Source: Paraburkholderia piptadeniae (GTDB lineage: Bacteria > Pseudomonadota > Gammaproteobacteria > Burkholderiales > Burkholderiaceae). Taken from it: 64,000 nucleotides of DNA. Position 1 is the first letter of the stretch. Every line of letters starts with the position of its first letter. Shown in pieces: positions 38,781 to 48,954 of this stretch. The position numbers and the translations under genes were made by a program. Location: positions 29,384 to 93,383 of the forward strand of contig NZ_CYGY02000020.1 of assembly GCF_900007165.1 (NCBI RefSeq). Reading direction: 5' to 3'. Under the pieces are notes generated by a model, which worked only from the letters and a program-made list of their open reading frames with translations, did no database searches and was not told the DNA's origin.

Positions 38781-39065
38781 GTGAAGAAGATCGTTCCGTT
38801 TATCGCCGCTGCCGTACTCGGGGTTGGATTGACCACTGCGGCTCAGGCTCACGTTTCGGTGGGCATCGGCATTGGTGTGCCCGCCTATCCCGCCTATCCC
38901 GTCTATGCGGCGCCCCCGCCTGTGTATTACGCGCCGCCGCCCGTGGTCTATGCACCGCCGCCGCCCGTCGTCTATGCGCCGCCTGTCGTAGTGGGCGGGT
39001 ACTACGGTTATCACCGTCCGTACTATCGCCACGGGTACTGGGGTCGTCCGTACTATCGGTATTAA
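38781..39065 (+). CDS. exported Pro/Tyr-rich repeat protein (PXPV-type)
   Basis: Small exported protein of 94 residues. A signal peptide (IVPFIAAAVLGVGLTTAAQA) precedes a mature part made almost wholly of repeats of PPPVVYA/PPPVYYA and PAYP units. It ends in a Gly/Tyr/His/Arg-rich tail (HRPYYRHGYWGRPYYRY). The family (PXPV repeats, DUF-type) is common in Burkholderia and has no assigned role. The GTG start follows AGGAGA. The repeats are in-frame coding repeats, not a CRISPR. Confidence 0.75.
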   Translation: MKKIVPFIAAAVLGVGLTTAAQAHVSVGIGIGVPAYPAYPVYAAPPPVYYAPPPVVYAPPPPVVYAPPVVVGGYYGYHRPYYRHGYWGRPYYRY

Positions 39066-39120
39066 CGCGGCACTGATTTTCGCGCCGCGCAGTTCAACCG
39101 CTGCGCGCGCCAACCTGTAC

Positions 39121-39158
39121 AACGGCGCAACGCCGGCTCGACGCCGCGTTGCGCCGTT
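39121..39158 (+). terminator. hairpin after the repeat-protein gene
   Basis: AACGGCGCAACG (39121-39132) pairs with CGTTGCGCCGTT (39147-39158). The T tract is short, so it may be a weak terminator. Confidence 0.5.
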
Positions 39159-39321
39159 TGCATTCCAGCCTATGACTTTGCGGCTTCTGACTTGAGTTGC
39201 TTATGACTTTGGCCTATGCCCTTCGGGCGATTCGGCCTACACATCCAGTGCGTCCGGTATGCACGCACATCGCGGAAGCTGGGAGAATAAGCGCTTTCTC
39301 AAGCCTTGGAGTCATTCGCCC

Positions 39322-40287
39322 ATGCATGCGTTGTCCGCTCCCACCTACGAAGATGTCGTCGACGCCGCCCAGCGCATCGAAGGCATCGCGCATCGCACGC
39401 CGGTGCTCACGTCGACCACGGCGAACGAGCGCACGGGCGCATCGCTCTTCTTCAAAAGCGAAAACTTCCAGCGCATGGGCGCGTTCAAGTTTCGCGGCGC
39501 GTACAACGCGATTTCCCACTTCGATGCCGAGCAACGCGCGGCAGGCGTGCTGACGTATTCATCGGGCAATCATGCGCAAGCCATCGCGCTGTCGGCGCGG
39601 CTCGCCGGGATTCACGCGACGATCGTGATGCCGCACGACGCGCCCGCCGCCAAGGTCGCCGCGACGAAAGGCTATGGCGGCGAAGTCATCACCTATGACC
39701 GCTACAAGGAAAACCGCGAAGAGATTGGCCGGCGTCTCGCGCAGGAGCGCGGCATGACGCTGATTCCGCCGTACGACCATCCGCACGTGATCGCGGGGCA
39801 GGGCACCGCGGTGAAGGAACTGATTGACGAAACGGGGCCGCTCGACTTTCTATTCGTCTGTCTGGGCGGCGGCGGGCTGCTCGCGGGCAGCGCGTTGTCG
39901 GCGGCGGCGCTGAGTCCGCAGTGCCGGGTGATCGGCGTCGAGCCGGAGGCGGGCAACGATGGCCAGCAGTCGCTCGCAAAAGGCGAAGTCGTGCATATCG
40001 ACGTGCCGCATACGATCGCCGACGGCGCGGCATCCACGCATCTGGGCAACTACAACTTTCCGATCATCAAGCGCAACGTCGAGCAGATCGTGACGGTGAG
40101 CGACGCGCAACTCGTCGACACGATGAAATTCTTCGCGCAGCGCATGAAGATCGTCGTCGAGCCGACTGGGTGTCTCGCGGCGGCGGCCGTGCTGGAGAAA
40201 GTGGTGCCCGTCGAAGGCAAGCGCGTCGGCGTGTTGATCAGCGGCGGGAACGTGGATCTGCAGCGGCTCGGCGAGTTCTTGCGCTGA
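39322..40287 (+). CDS. threonine/serine dehydratase-like PLP enzyme
   Basis: Fold-type II PLP enzyme of 321 residues. The cofactor lysine is in ENFQRMGAFKFRGAYNA; SSGNHAQAIAL binds the substrate carboxylate and VCLGGGGLLAG the phosphate. It lacks the C-terminal ACT regulatory domain of biosynthetic IlvA, so it fits the serine racemase/3-hydroxyaspartate ammonia-lyase/catabolic threonine dehydratase group. Exact reaction undetermined. The ATG at 39322 follows TTGGAG. Confidence 0.87.
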   Translation: MHALSAPTYEDVVDAAQRIEGIAHRTPVLTSTTANERTGASLFFKSENFQRMGAFKFRGAYNAISHFDAEQRAAGVLTYSSGNHAQAIALSARLAGIHATIVMPHDAPAAKVAATKGYGGEVITYDRYKENREEIGRRLAQERGMTLIPPYDHPHVIAGQGTAVKELIDETGPLDFLFVCLGGGGLLAGSALSAAALSPQCRVIGVEPEAGNDGQQSLAKGEVVHIDVPHTIADGAASTHLGNYNFPIIKRNVEQIVTVSDAQLVDTMKFFAQRMKIVVEPTGCLAAAAVLEKVVPVEGKRVGVLISGGNVDLQRLGEFLR

Positions 40288-40358
40288 GGCTTCGAGGCAA
40301 CGCTGACGGTATGGCTTCTATATCGTCAGCGGCATCGACGCATGGGACGCGCGCCGGG

Positions 40359-41036
40359 TCAGCTCGCCGCGTGCGCGGTCTGCACGATCAGATCGCGGTA
40401 TCCGTTGATGATCACGCTGTACGAAAAATAGGCGAACAGTAACGCCGACAGTACGTGACAGACTCGCAGCAGGCCCGTGCCCGCGCGCTTGCGTCCATGA
40501 CTCGCGAGCCCGCATACGAAGAGCGTCCAGCACAGACCGCCCAGGAAAAAGCCGCCGAGAAACACGGGTGCCGTCGTTACCGACGTCGCGCCTGCTTTGG
40601 CGATCAGTGCGCCGCCCACGGCCGCGAACCACAGGATCGCGCTTGGGGAAGAGATGGCGAGCAACACGCCGCGCAGGAAGCCGCGCTTCGGGTCGAGATG
40701 CGGCATCGAAACGTCGGCTTCGCCTTCGACGGGCGGCGCGGACGCGGGAAACAACGCTTCGCGCGCCATCTTCCACGTGAGGAAGAGCAGAATCGCCGCG
40801 CCGCCGATCCAGACGACCCAGCGCACCGACTCGAATTGCAACAGCGCCGCCATGCCCGCGAGGGCGAGCGCCGCGTAAATCAGATCGCCGAAACAGGAAC
40901 CGAGGCCGAGCCAGAAGCCGGGCCTGAAGCCATGTGACAACGTCAGCGAAATGATCGCGACGTTGACGAGACCGATATCGAGGCACAACGACAGCGACAG
41001 AAAAAAACCGTCCGACAACATCGACAAGCTATGCAT
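40359..41036 (-). CDS. LysE/RhtB-family amino acid exporter
   Basis: Inner membrane exporter of 225 residues with about six helices. It has GFRPGFWLGLGSCFGDLIYA, a degenerate variant of the LysE-family N-terminal motif, LLFLTWKMAREAL, then GFLRGVLLAISSPSAILWF. The charged loop PPVEGEADVSMP sits between helices 3 and 4. Substrate unknown. It is monocistronic. Confidence 0.85.
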   Translation of the reverse strand: MHSLSMLSDGFFLSLSLCLDIGLVNVAIISLTLSHGFRPGFWLGLGSCFGDLIYAALALAGMAALLQFESVRWVVWIGGAAILLFLTWKMAREALFPASAPPVEGEADVSMPHLDPKRGFLRGVLLAISSPSAILWFAAVGGALIAKAGATSVTTAPVFLGGFFLGGLCWTLFVCGLASHGRKRAGTGLLRVCHVLSALLFAYFSYSVIINGYRDLIVQTAHAAS

Positions 41037-41103
41037 CCGACCGACCGCTCAGAATGAATTGTTGTGGTTCAAGGCGACGCGGATGCGAACGACGCTTCGC
41101 CGT

Positions 41104-41165
41104 CGCGGTTCCGCGAACCTGAGTGCTTCAAAGTCCTGACGCTGAGTTCAGGTTCGCGAACCGCG
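41104..41165 (-). terminator. long-armed hairpin downstream of ubiD
   Basis: CGCGGTTCCGCGAACCTGA (41104-41122) faces the near-complementary arm 41147-41165, with one extra base in the left arm and a 24-nt loop. It starts just after the ubiD stop; no clear T run follows, so termination is tentative. Confidence 0.45.
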
Positions 41166-41169
41166 CAAC

Positions 41170-42744
41170 TCACAGACCGAGCTCGTTCCACAGACCGTCG
41201 ATGCGCGCCTTCACGGCGTCGTCCATCACGATCGGTCGGCCCCATTCGCGGTCGGTTTCGCCCGGCCATTTGTTGGTCGCGTCGAGACCCATCTTCGAAC
41301 CGAGCCCCGCGACGGGCGACGCGAAATCCAGATAGTCGATCGGCGTGCGATCGACAAGCACCGTATCGCGCGACGGATCGATGCGCGTCGTGATCGCCCA
41401 GATCACTTCCTTCCAGTCGCGGATGTTCACGTCCTCATCCACGACGACGATGAACTTCGTATACATGAACTGCCGCAGGAAGCTCCACACGCCGAACATC
41501 ACCCGCTTCGCGTGGCCCGGATAGCTCTTCTTCATCTGCACGATCGCCATCCGGTAGCTGCAGCCTTCGGGCGGGAGATAGAAGTCGGTGATCTCGGCGA
41601 ACTGCTTCTGCAGCAGCGGCACGAACACTTCGTTCAGCGCCACGCCGAGCACGGCGGGCTCGTCGGGCGGCTTGCCCGTGTAAGTGGAGTGATAGATCGC
41701 GTCGCGGCGCATCGTGATGCGCTCGATCGTGAAGACGGGGAACCACTCTTGTTCGTTGTAGTAGCCGGTGTGATCGCCATACGGGCCTTCGAGCGCATGC
41801 TCGTAAGCGGCGCTCGCGCCCTTCGACGGACGCGGCGGCGCTCCATCCGGCGCGGGCGTCGGCTCGCCTTGCCGCGGATAGATGAAGCCTTCGAGCACGA
41901 TCTCCGCGCGCGCGGGCACCTGCAGCGTGTCGACGCCCGGCGTGATGCACTTCGCGAGCTCCGTGCGGCCGCCGCGCAGCAGGCCGGCGAACTGGTATTC
42001 GGACAGCGTATCGGGTACGGGCGTGACAGCGCCGAGGATCGTCGCCGGATCGGCGCCGAGCACGACGGCGACGGGATACGGCTTGCCCGGGTTCTTGAGC
42101 GCGAATTCGCGGAAGTCGAGTGCGCCGCCGCGATGAGCGAGCCACCGCATGATGACCTTGTTCCGGCCGATCACCTGCTGGCGATAGATGCCCAGGTTCT
42201 GGCGCGTCTTGTTCGGGCCGCGCGTGACGGTGAGGCCCCATGTGATCAACGGACCGGCGTCGCCTGGCCAGCAGGTCTGAACGGGGAGCTTCGCGAGATC
42301 GACGTCGCTGCCTTCCCAGACGATTTCCTGGCAGGGCGCGGCGATGACGGTCTTCGGCGCCATGTCCCAGACCGCCTTCGCGAGCAACAGCAGCTTGCCC
42401 GCGTCCTTGAGGCCTTTGGGCGGATCTGGCTCCTTCAACGCCGACAGCAGACGCCCGACATCGCGCAGCGACTCCAGCGACGCCTGATCGCTGCCCGCGT
42501 CGCCCTGCGCGGCATCGATGCCCATGCCCAGCGCGACGCGCCGCGGCGTGCCGAACAGATTGCCGAGCACCGGGAACGCATGGCGCTGCTTCGACTCGAA
42601 CAGCAGCGCCGGGCCGCCGGCGCGCAGCACGCGGTCGCACAGCTCGGTCATTTCCAGGACGGGCGACACGTTTTGCGAGATACGGCGCAGCTCGCCGAGC
42701 GATTCGAGGCGGCTCGCGAAGTCACGCAGGTCTTTGTATTTCAT
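41170..42744 (-). CDS. ubiD: UbiD-family decarboxylase (3-octaprenyl-4-hydroxybenzoate)
   Basis: Prenyl-FMN-dependent decarboxylase of 524 residues in ubiquinone synthesis. It starts [20 protein letters not shown] and contains [19 protein letters not shown] and [12 protein letters not shown], the glutamate-containing active-site loop characteristic of UbiD. The C-terminal [23 protein letters not shown] is also typical. The ATG at 42744 begins the conserved region; an in-frame stretch upstream is not family-like. UbiX, needed for the cofactor, is not in the window. Confidence 0.93.
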   Translation of the reverse strand: MKYKDLRDFASRLESLGELRRISQNVSPVLEMTELCDRVLRAGGPALLFESKQRHAFPVLGNLFGTPRRVALGMGIDAAQGDAGSDQASLESLRDVGRLLSALKEPDPPKGLKDAGKLLLLAKAVWDMAPKTVIAAPCQEIVWEGSDVDLAKLPVQTCWPGDAGPLITWGLTVTRGPNKTRQNLGIYRQQVIGRNKVIMRWLAHRGGALDFREFALKNPGKPYPVAVVLGADPATILGAVTPVPDTLSEYQFAGLLRGGRTELAKCITPGVDTLQVPARAEIVLEGFIYPRQGEPTPAPDGAPPRPSKGASAAYEHALEGPYGDHTGYYNEQEWFPVFTIERITMRRDAIYHSTYTGKPPDEPAVLGVALNEVFVPLLQKQFAEITDFYLPPEGCSYRMAIVQMKKSYPGHAKRVMFGVWSFLRQFMYTKFIVVVDEDVNIRDWKEVIWAITTRIDPSRDTVLVDRTPIDYLDFASPVAGLGSKMGLDATNKWPGETDREWGRPIVMDDAVKARIDGLWNELGL

Positions 42745-42978
42745 CGGTCCGGTTGGCGGCCGCGAAGCGGCGGATGCAAGAGCTGAAAACAGTGGCGAGA
42801 GCAGGCGGCGCAGCAATGCACCGCCATGCCGAACGGATTGTCGATTTTACATGCGTTAGGAAGCGCACGCTGAATAGCGAAAATGCCGATCGGCTGGAAA
42901 AGCCCTTCCGCAGAGGGATTGCGCTCCCTGAACACCGTTCATAATTACAATTAGTTATAAATTTGGCCTTTTATAGTG

Positions 42979-43006
42979 TTGACGATCTATAAAACCCTGT
43001 TAGAAT
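42979..43006 (+). promoter_or_regulatory. sigma-70 promoter upstream of the lytic transglycosylase leader
   Basis: TTGACG (42979-42984), 16-bp spacer, TAGAAT (43001-43006). It lies in the most AT-rich part of a 600-bp gap. Confidence 0.7.
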
Positions 43007-43012
43007 CCGGTC

Positions 43013-43147
43013 ACATTGGTTGCAGGGAATTGATAGTTTTTACCACCGTCCCCCGGTCCTCAGACGCAACGCGTCACCCTTACCGACCCCTGCACGGTAT
43101 TGACGGTCATAAGTAGTCTCCACCAGCGCACTTCGACGCTGGTTTTT
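43013..43147 (+). ncRNA. candidate small RNA or attenuated leader
   Basis: Transcription from the 42979-43006 promoter would start near 43013 and meet a terminator-like hairpin: ACCAGCG (43122-43128) pairs with CGCTGGT (43137-43143), then four further T residues. This defines a possible RNA of about 135 nt. It could be an independent small RNA or a prematurely terminated leader of the lytic transglycosylase gene, which starts 200 bp later. No known RNA family was recognised. Confidence 0.4.
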
Positions 43148-43348
43148 CGCGTGGGAGCCAACGAATGCGTGCTTTTTGGCATGCAGGCGGCGCTTTTCAA
43201 GATTTTGGCTCCCCAACGGTACTTTTTGCCGTTTTCCCGACGTCGTCGTCGCCTTAACCAGAGCACGCGGCGTCTTGGTTTTGCGAACAGCAGTCCCAAG
43301 CCGGTCGTTTTTACGGCGTTCGCATTGCCAGCAACATGGGAGATCTGA

Positions 43349-44548
43349 ATGAACGCCTGGTTATCGTGGCGTCCCAACGAGCGGATCGCGCAGGTCATGC
43401 GCGGCGCGCTGCGTCAGGGGACGCGTTTGAGTCATCACCTATTCAGCGTAGTCGGCGGGTTCGCTGTTCTGTTCGCACTCTCGCTGTGGCTGATGCCCGG
43501 CTGGCGCCTGATGCTGGCTACGCGGCTGATGCCCTTCATCTCGGCCGCCGTGCAGGCTGGCCCCGCTCGTCTGCTGCAGGGCAATCCGCTGCCGTCGTTC
43601 GCCCCGCAACAGCGCGGCAACGCGGCGCCTCAGGACGATACGCTCTCGACGTCGTCGAATACGGGAGACAACGCCAACGGCCCGGCCAAGGCCGCTGACG
43701 CCGGCTTCAGCATTGCGGGCGACAACTCCGGTTTTTCAGCTCCGGCCAGCACGGGCCTTTCGTCGGCCGCGCTGAACGGACTCGATCCGCGCACGCTACC
43801 GAGCGTGAGCACGATCGCTTCGATGATTCCGTCGCAACGCGTGTCGGCGGATGCCCGCGACGACCGCGTGCTGATTTCCACGCGTGAGCAGGACCTCGTC
43901 TCGTCCTTCCTCTCGCGCCGCTATCGCGTCGCGCAGGAGCCCGTCAGCGAGCTCGTGAAGGCCGCATTCGACACGGGCCGCGAAGTCGGTCTCGATCCGC
44001 TGCTGCTGCTCGCCGTGATGGCAATCGAATCGGGCTTCAATCCGTATGCGGAGAGCGGTGTCGGCGCGAAGGGCCTGATGCAGGTCATGTCGACCGTTCA
44101 CTCGGACAAATTCCGCTACTTTGGCGGCCAGTCCGCGGCGCTCGAGCCGCTCGCGAACATCAAGGTCGGCGCGATCGTGCTGAAGGATTGCATCGCGCGC
44201 GGCGGCTCGCTGCCGGGCGGTCTGCGTCTGTACGTCGGTTCGACGTCGCCGGACGACGGCGGCTACGGCGCGAAGGTGATGGCCGAGCGTACGCGTCTGC
44301 GCGACGTAGCGCGCGGCCGCAAGGTGCCGATCAATTCGCCGCAGGCACCCGCCACGGTGCAGGCGTCGAACTCGACGCAGGCTGCGACATCAAATGCTTC
44401 GAACAAGCGCGTGCAGGTGACGCTCGACGGCCATCCGCTTGCCCCGACGAAGACGGCGCAGACGCCGGCGACCAAGGATTCGGAACAGGACGATGCGAGC
44501 GCAAATGCAGCAAAGCATGCGGCGCAGCAGCCGGAACTGGGCGCTTGA
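43349..44548 (+). CDS. membrane-anchored lytic transglycosylase (SLT domain)
   Basis: Peptidoglycan-cleaving enzyme of 399 residues. An N-terminal transmembrane segment (FSVVGGFAVLFALSLWLMPG) is followed by a ~90-residue low-complexity spacer. The SLT domain has the catalytic Glu in AIESGFNPYAES, then GVGAKGLMQVM and YVGSTSPDDGGYGAKVM. The C-terminus is another ~80-residue low-complexity tail. The long spacer suggests reach from the inner membrane to the cell wall. A closer family name is not assigned. Confidence 0.85.
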   Translation: MNAWLSWRPNERIAQVMRGALRQGTRLSHHLFSVVGGFAVLFALSLWLMPGWRLMLATRLMPFISAAVQAGPARLLQGNPLPSFAPQQRGNAAPQDDTLSTSSNTGDNANGPAKAADAGFSIAGDNSGFSAPASTGLSSAALNGLDPRTLPSVSTIASMIPSQRVSADARDDRVLISTREQDLVSSFLSRRYRVAQEPVSELVKAAFDTGREVGLDPLLLLAVMAIESGFNPYAESGVGAKGLMQVMSTVHSDKFRYFGGQSAALEPLANIKVGAIVLKDCIARGGSLPGGLRLYVGSTSPDDGGYGAKVMAERTRLRDVARGRKVPINSPQAPATVQASNSTQAATSNASNKRVQVTLDGHPLAPTKTAQTPATKDSEQDDASANAAKHAAQQPELGA

Positions 44549-44602
44549 TCGCGTAACAAGCGCAGTAAGCAGCGCATAGACCCAGGCTGATCGAGCAAAA
44601 AG

Positions 44603-44626
44603 AAAGGGCACCTTCGGGTGCCCTTT
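44603..44626. terminator. bidirectional terminator
   Basis: AAAGGGCACC-TTCG-GGTGCCCTTT with A-rich and T-rich flanks, between the convergent transglycosylase and aminotransferase genes. The TTCG tetraloop adds stability. Confidence 0.9.
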
Positions 44627-44717
44627 GTCATTGTCTCGCTGGTTTCTGCCGCATCGGCGTTCGCTTCTCCCGCTCGACGAGAGCGCCGCCTCGCGTGCGG
44701 CGCCGCGTCGCTCGGCC

Positions 44718-45911
44718 TCAACCGCCGAACAGCTTGCGCAGACGCTCGACAGCCTCTTCGAGCTTCGAATACGCGGTCGCGTACGACAGCCGGATGTACT
44801 CGCGCGGCTGGTACGAGCCGAAGTCCATGCCCGGCACGAGAACGACGCCCGCATCGTGCAGCATCGCTCTGGTCAGCGCGGCGCTATCGCCCGCGGCCGG
44901 ATGCGCGACGCTGCGGCAGTCGGCGTAGACGTAGAACGCGCCGTCCGGCATGACGGGCACAGTGAAGCCCAGCGATTCGAGCGCGGGCGCGATGAAATCG
45001 CGGCGGCGCTTGAACTCCATCCGGCGCGATTCGTAGATCGCGAGCGTTTCCGGCGCGAAGCAGGCGAGCGCAGCATGTTGCGCGAGCGCCGATGCGCAGA
45101 TGAACAGATTTTGCGCGAGCTTTTCGAACGCGCCGACGAGCGCCGGCGGCACCACGAGCCAGCCGAGCCGCCAGCCCGTCATGTTGAAGTACTTCGAGAA
45201 GCTGTTGACGGTGACGACATCGTCGCCGAACGAAAGGGCCGACACGGGCGGCGCGTCATAGCTCAAGCCCTGATAGATTTCATCGACGATCGTGAAGCCG
45301 CCGCGCGCGCGGACCGTCTCGACGATACGCTTCAGTTCGGCCGGCTCGATCGACGTGCCCGTCGGATTCGACGGCGACGCGAGCAACACGCCGCGTGTGC
45401 GCTCGTTCCACAGACGCTCGACGTCGCTTGCCGTCAGCTGGAAACGCTCGGCGGGGCCGCTCGGCACGAGTATCGGCTTACCCTCGGCGGCGGCGACGAA
45501 ATGGCGGTTGCATGGATAGCTCGGATCGGGCATCAACACTTCGTCATCGCGATCGACGAGCGCCGCGCACGCCAGCAGCAACGCCGCCGACGCTCCCGCC
45601 GTCACGACGATCCGCGCAGGATCGATATCGAGCCCATATGCGTGCTTGTAGTGACCGGCGATCGCGTCGCGCAACGCATGAATTCCGAGCGCGCTCGTGT
45701 ACTGTGTGACGCCGCGCCGCAACGCCTCCGTCGCGGCCGCGATGACGGGTTCCGGCGCCGTGAAGTCGGGCTCGCCGATACCCATATGGATGATGTCGCG
45801 CCCCGCGCGCTCCAGCAGCGCCGCTTCCTTGGCCAGTTCCATCACGTAGAACGGATGGATCGCGTCGACGCGGGCGGCCAGTTTCACGAGGGGTTCGGTG
45901 ATGCTGTTCAT
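44718..45911 (-). CDS. class I/II PLP aminotransferase
   Basis: Fold-type I aminotransferase of 397 residues. The N-terminal DIIHMGIGEPDFTAPEPVI, ASPSNPTGT and the cofactor lysine in SFSKYFNMTGWRLGW are present. It resembles the AspC/AlaA-like group, but aspartate, alanine or aromatic specificity is not decided. It is the last gene of the rib/nusB block, 109 bp after nusB with a terminator between. The ATG at 45911 starts at MNSITEPLVKLAARV. Confidence 0.85.
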   Translation of the reverse strand: MNSITEPLVKLAARVDAIHPFYVMELAKEAALLERAGRDIIHMGIGEPDFTAPEPVIAAATEALRRGVTQYTSALGIHALRDAIAGHYKHAYGLDIDPARIVVTAGASAALLLACAALVDRDDEVLMPDPSYPCNRHFVAAAEGKPILVPSGPAERFQLTASDVERLWNERTRGVLLASPSNPTGTSIEPAELKRIVETVRARGGFTIVDEIYQGLSYDAPPVSALSFGDDVVTVNSFSKYFNMTGWRLGWLVVPPALVGAFEKLAQNLFICASALAQHAALACFAPETLAIYESRRMEFKRRRDFIAPALESLGFTVPVMPDGAFYVYADCRSVAHPAAGDSAALTRAMLHDAGVVLVPGMDFGSYQPREYIRLSYATAYSKLEEAVERLRKLFGG

Positions 45912-45961
45912 TCGATGAGTCCAGTTCAAACAGAGCGCAAGGACAGCTGCGCAAAAAACAA

Positions 45962-45991
45962 AGGCGGGCCGGCGTTGTACCGGGCCCGCCT
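45962..45991 (-). terminator. terminator between nusB and the aminotransferase gene
   Basis: AGGCGGGCC (45962-45970) pairs with GGCCCGCCT (45983-45991). Read on the minus strand, it is followed by TTGTTTTTTG. Confidence 0.8.
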
Positions 45992-46011
45992 GCATCAGCC
46001 ATGGCTGATGC
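45992..46011. repeat. 20-bp perfect palindrome
   Basis: GCATCAGCCATGGCTGATGC, immediately next to the nusB terminator. It may extend the terminator structure or be an operator. Confidence 0.4.
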
Positions 46012-46020
46012 CAGCCACGC

Positions 46021-46458
46021 TCACTGCTTGCGAGCGGCCGCTTGCGTCTCGGCGACGCGAAGTTTCGCCGACAGCTTGTCGAGCACACCGTTCACGTATT
46101 TATAGCCGTCCGCGCCGCCGAAAGTCTTCGCCAGTTCCACGGCCTCGTTGATCACGACGCGATACGGAATGTCGACCTGATTCTTCAGCTCGTAGGCGGC
46201 GACCAGCAGCACCGCGCGTTCGACGGGCGACAACTGGTCGATCGGGCGGTCGAGGCACGGCGTGAGATCCGCGGTCAGTGCTTCGGAATCGCGGATCACA
46301 CCATGCAGGATGGCGTCCAGATGCTCGTGGTCGGCCTTGTCGAAACCCTGGGCGCCGCGCAGCTGCGCGTCGATTTCACCTGCCGGCGAACCCGACAGCA
46401 GCCACTGATAAAGCCCCTGCGTGGCCAGTTCGCGGGAGCGTCGGCGTGCGCTCTTCAT
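46021..46458 (-). CDS. nusB: transcription antitermination factor NusB
   Basis: RNA-binding antitermination protein of 145 residues that joins NusE (S10) at boxA sites in rRNA operons. It begins [20 protein letters not shown] and has [38 protein letters not shown] and [13 protein letters not shown]. Its ATG overlaps the ribH stop by four bases, so translation is coupled. ribH-nusB is a common bacterial pair. Confidence 0.96.
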   Translation of the reverse strand: MKSARRRSRELATQGLYQWLLSGSPAGEIDAQLRGAQGFDKADHEHLDAILHGVIRDSEALTADLTPCLDRPIDQLSPVERAVLLVAAYELKNQVDIPYRVVINEAVELAKTFGGADGYKYVNGVLDKLSAKLRVAETQAAARKQ

Positions 46459-46973
46459 GCCCGTTCCTCTTCGTCGTCCTCGTCTTCGCCTTCTTCGTCC
46501 TCGTCGCCGTCCAGCTGTTCGAGCGCGACCGCGAGGTTCGCCATTTCGACAGCGGTGCGCGCCGCGTCACGGCCCTTCTCGGTCATGCGCGCGACGGCCT
46601 GTTCGTCCGTTTCGGTCGTCAGCACGGCGTTTGCGACGGGGATGCCGAAGTCCAGCGCGATGCGAGAGATGCCCGCGCCGCTTTCGTTCGACACGAGCTC
46701 GAAGTGATACGTCTCGCCGCGGATGACCGCGCCGAGCGCGATCAGCGCGTCGAACTGGCCGCTTTCCGCGAGCTTTTGCAGCGCAAGCGGGATTTCCAGC
46801 GCGCCCGGCACGGTGACGAGCAGCACGTCTTCGCCCGTTACACCGAGGCGTTCGAGTTCTTCGATGCACGCGTCAGCGAGGCCGTTGCAGACGGGTTCAT
46901 TAAAGCGCGATTGGACGATGCCGATGCGCAGACCGTCGCCGTCGAGATTCGGTTGGTATTGTCCGATTTCCAT
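46455..46973 (-). CDS. ribH: 6,7-dimethyl-8-ribityllumazine synthase
   Basis: Lumazine synthase joins the ribitylaminopyrimidine from RibD with dihydroxybutanone phosphate from RibB. The 172-residue protein has [47 protein letters not shown] and [18 protein letters not shown]. It carries an unusual Asp/Glu-rich tail ([16 protein letters not shown]) beyond the standard ~155 residues. It precedes nusB with a four-base overlap. Confidence 0.96.
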   Translation of the reverse strand: MEIGQYQPNLDGDGLRIGIVQSRFNEPVCNGLADACIEELERLGVTGEDVLLVTVPGALEIPLALQKLAESGQFDALIALGAVIRGETYHFELVSNESGAGISRIALDFGIPVANAVLTTETDEQAVARMTEKGRDAARTAVEMANLAVALEQLDGDEDEEGEDEDDEEERA

Positions 46974-47051
46974 ATGAGGTCCGTAGTGTGTTGGTTGAGC
47001 GCAGGTTAGCGAAAACTGAGCGGTAACTTGGCGTGAGAGCGGTTGAAGCGT

Positions 47052-48188
<1,137 letters not shown>

Positions 48189-48245
48189 GTTGGCGAGAAG
48201 TTTGGGAAAGCGCGTATTTTACGCCACGCCGCCCCGCAAGTCGCC

Positions 48246-48273
48246 CGTCCGAACGGCATATGCCGTTCGGACG
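48246..48273. repeat. 28-bp perfect palindrome between ribE and ribB
   Basis: Half-site CGTCCGAACGGCAT and its complement meet at GCATATGC without a loop. No T tract follows on either strand, so it is unlike a standard terminator. It may stop or stabilise mRNA or bind protein. Confidence 0.6.
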
Positions 48274-48315
48274 AATGTTCAGCCGCGCTCAGGTACGCGA
48301 GACTGGAACGCGAGA

Positions 48316-48930
48316 TTACTTCGGTGCGTTGAGCATCCGCTCGACGTAGCGCGCGATCAGGTCGATCTCCAGATTCACCTTCGCGCCTTCCTTCAACGCC
48401 TTCAGCGTGGTCACTTCAACCGTATGCGGAATCAGATTGATCGAAAATTCGCAGCCGTCGTCGCGGTCCGTCACCGAATTCACGGTGAGGCTCACGCCGT
48501 TCACGGTGATCGAGCCCTTGTACGCCAGATACTTGCCGATCTCGCGCGGCGCGAGCACGCGCAGCTCGTGCGATTCGCCGACGCGCGCAAAGCGCGTCAC
48601 CGTGCCGAGGCCGTCCACATGGCCCGACACGATGTGGCCGCCCAGCCGGTCGTGCGAGCGCAGCGCCTTTTCCAGGTTCACTTCGCGCGTATCGGCAAGG
48701 CCCGCCGTGCGGTTCAGACTTTCGCGCGAGACGTCCACGTCGAACGAGGTCGACGTTTTTTCGATCACGGTCATGCACGCGCCCTGGATCGCGATGCTGT
48801 CGCCCAGTTGCACGTCCTCCAGATCGAGGCCGCCCGCTTCGACGGTGAGGCGCACGCCCGCGTCCGGTTCGCTGCCGAGCGGCTTGATCGATGCGATGCG
48901 GCCGACAGCCGCGACGATTCCCGTAAACAT
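48316..48930 (-). CDS. ribE: riboflavin synthase, alpha chain
   Basis: Makes riboflavin from two lumazine molecules. The 204-residue protein shows the two-barrel repeat: MFTGIVAAVGRI with GDSIAIQGACMTV, and the second copy with GHIVSGHVDGLG and GSITVNGVSLTVN. It lies 24 bp after ribD. Confidence 0.96.
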   Translation of the reverse strand: MFTGIVAAVGRIASIKPLGSEPDAGVRLTVEAGGLDLEDVQLGDSIAIQGACMTVIEKTSTSFDVDVSRESLNRTAGLADTREVNLEKALRSHDRLGGHIVSGHVDGLGTVTRFARVGESHELRVLAPREIGKYLAYKGSITVNGVSLTVNSVTDRDDGCEFSINLIPHTVEVTTLKALKEGAKVNLEIDLIARYVERMLNAPK

Positions 48931-48954
48931 CGTGTTGTGTCCTATATCTATCGG

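Noticed and set aside
38900..39000. Tandem repeats resembling a small repeat array or CRISPR
   Set aside because: They are in-frame repeats encoding PPPVVYA within an exported protein, without spacers.
43100..43348. An 82-codon ORF in the leader of the lytic transglycosylase gene
   Set aside because: Composition is unlike the genome's proteins, no ribosome site precedes it, and it covers the terminator-like hairpin.
48189..48315. Possible FMN riboswitch in front of ribB
   Set aside because: The conserved FMN-element sequence blocks are absent; the region only holds the 28-bp palindrome.
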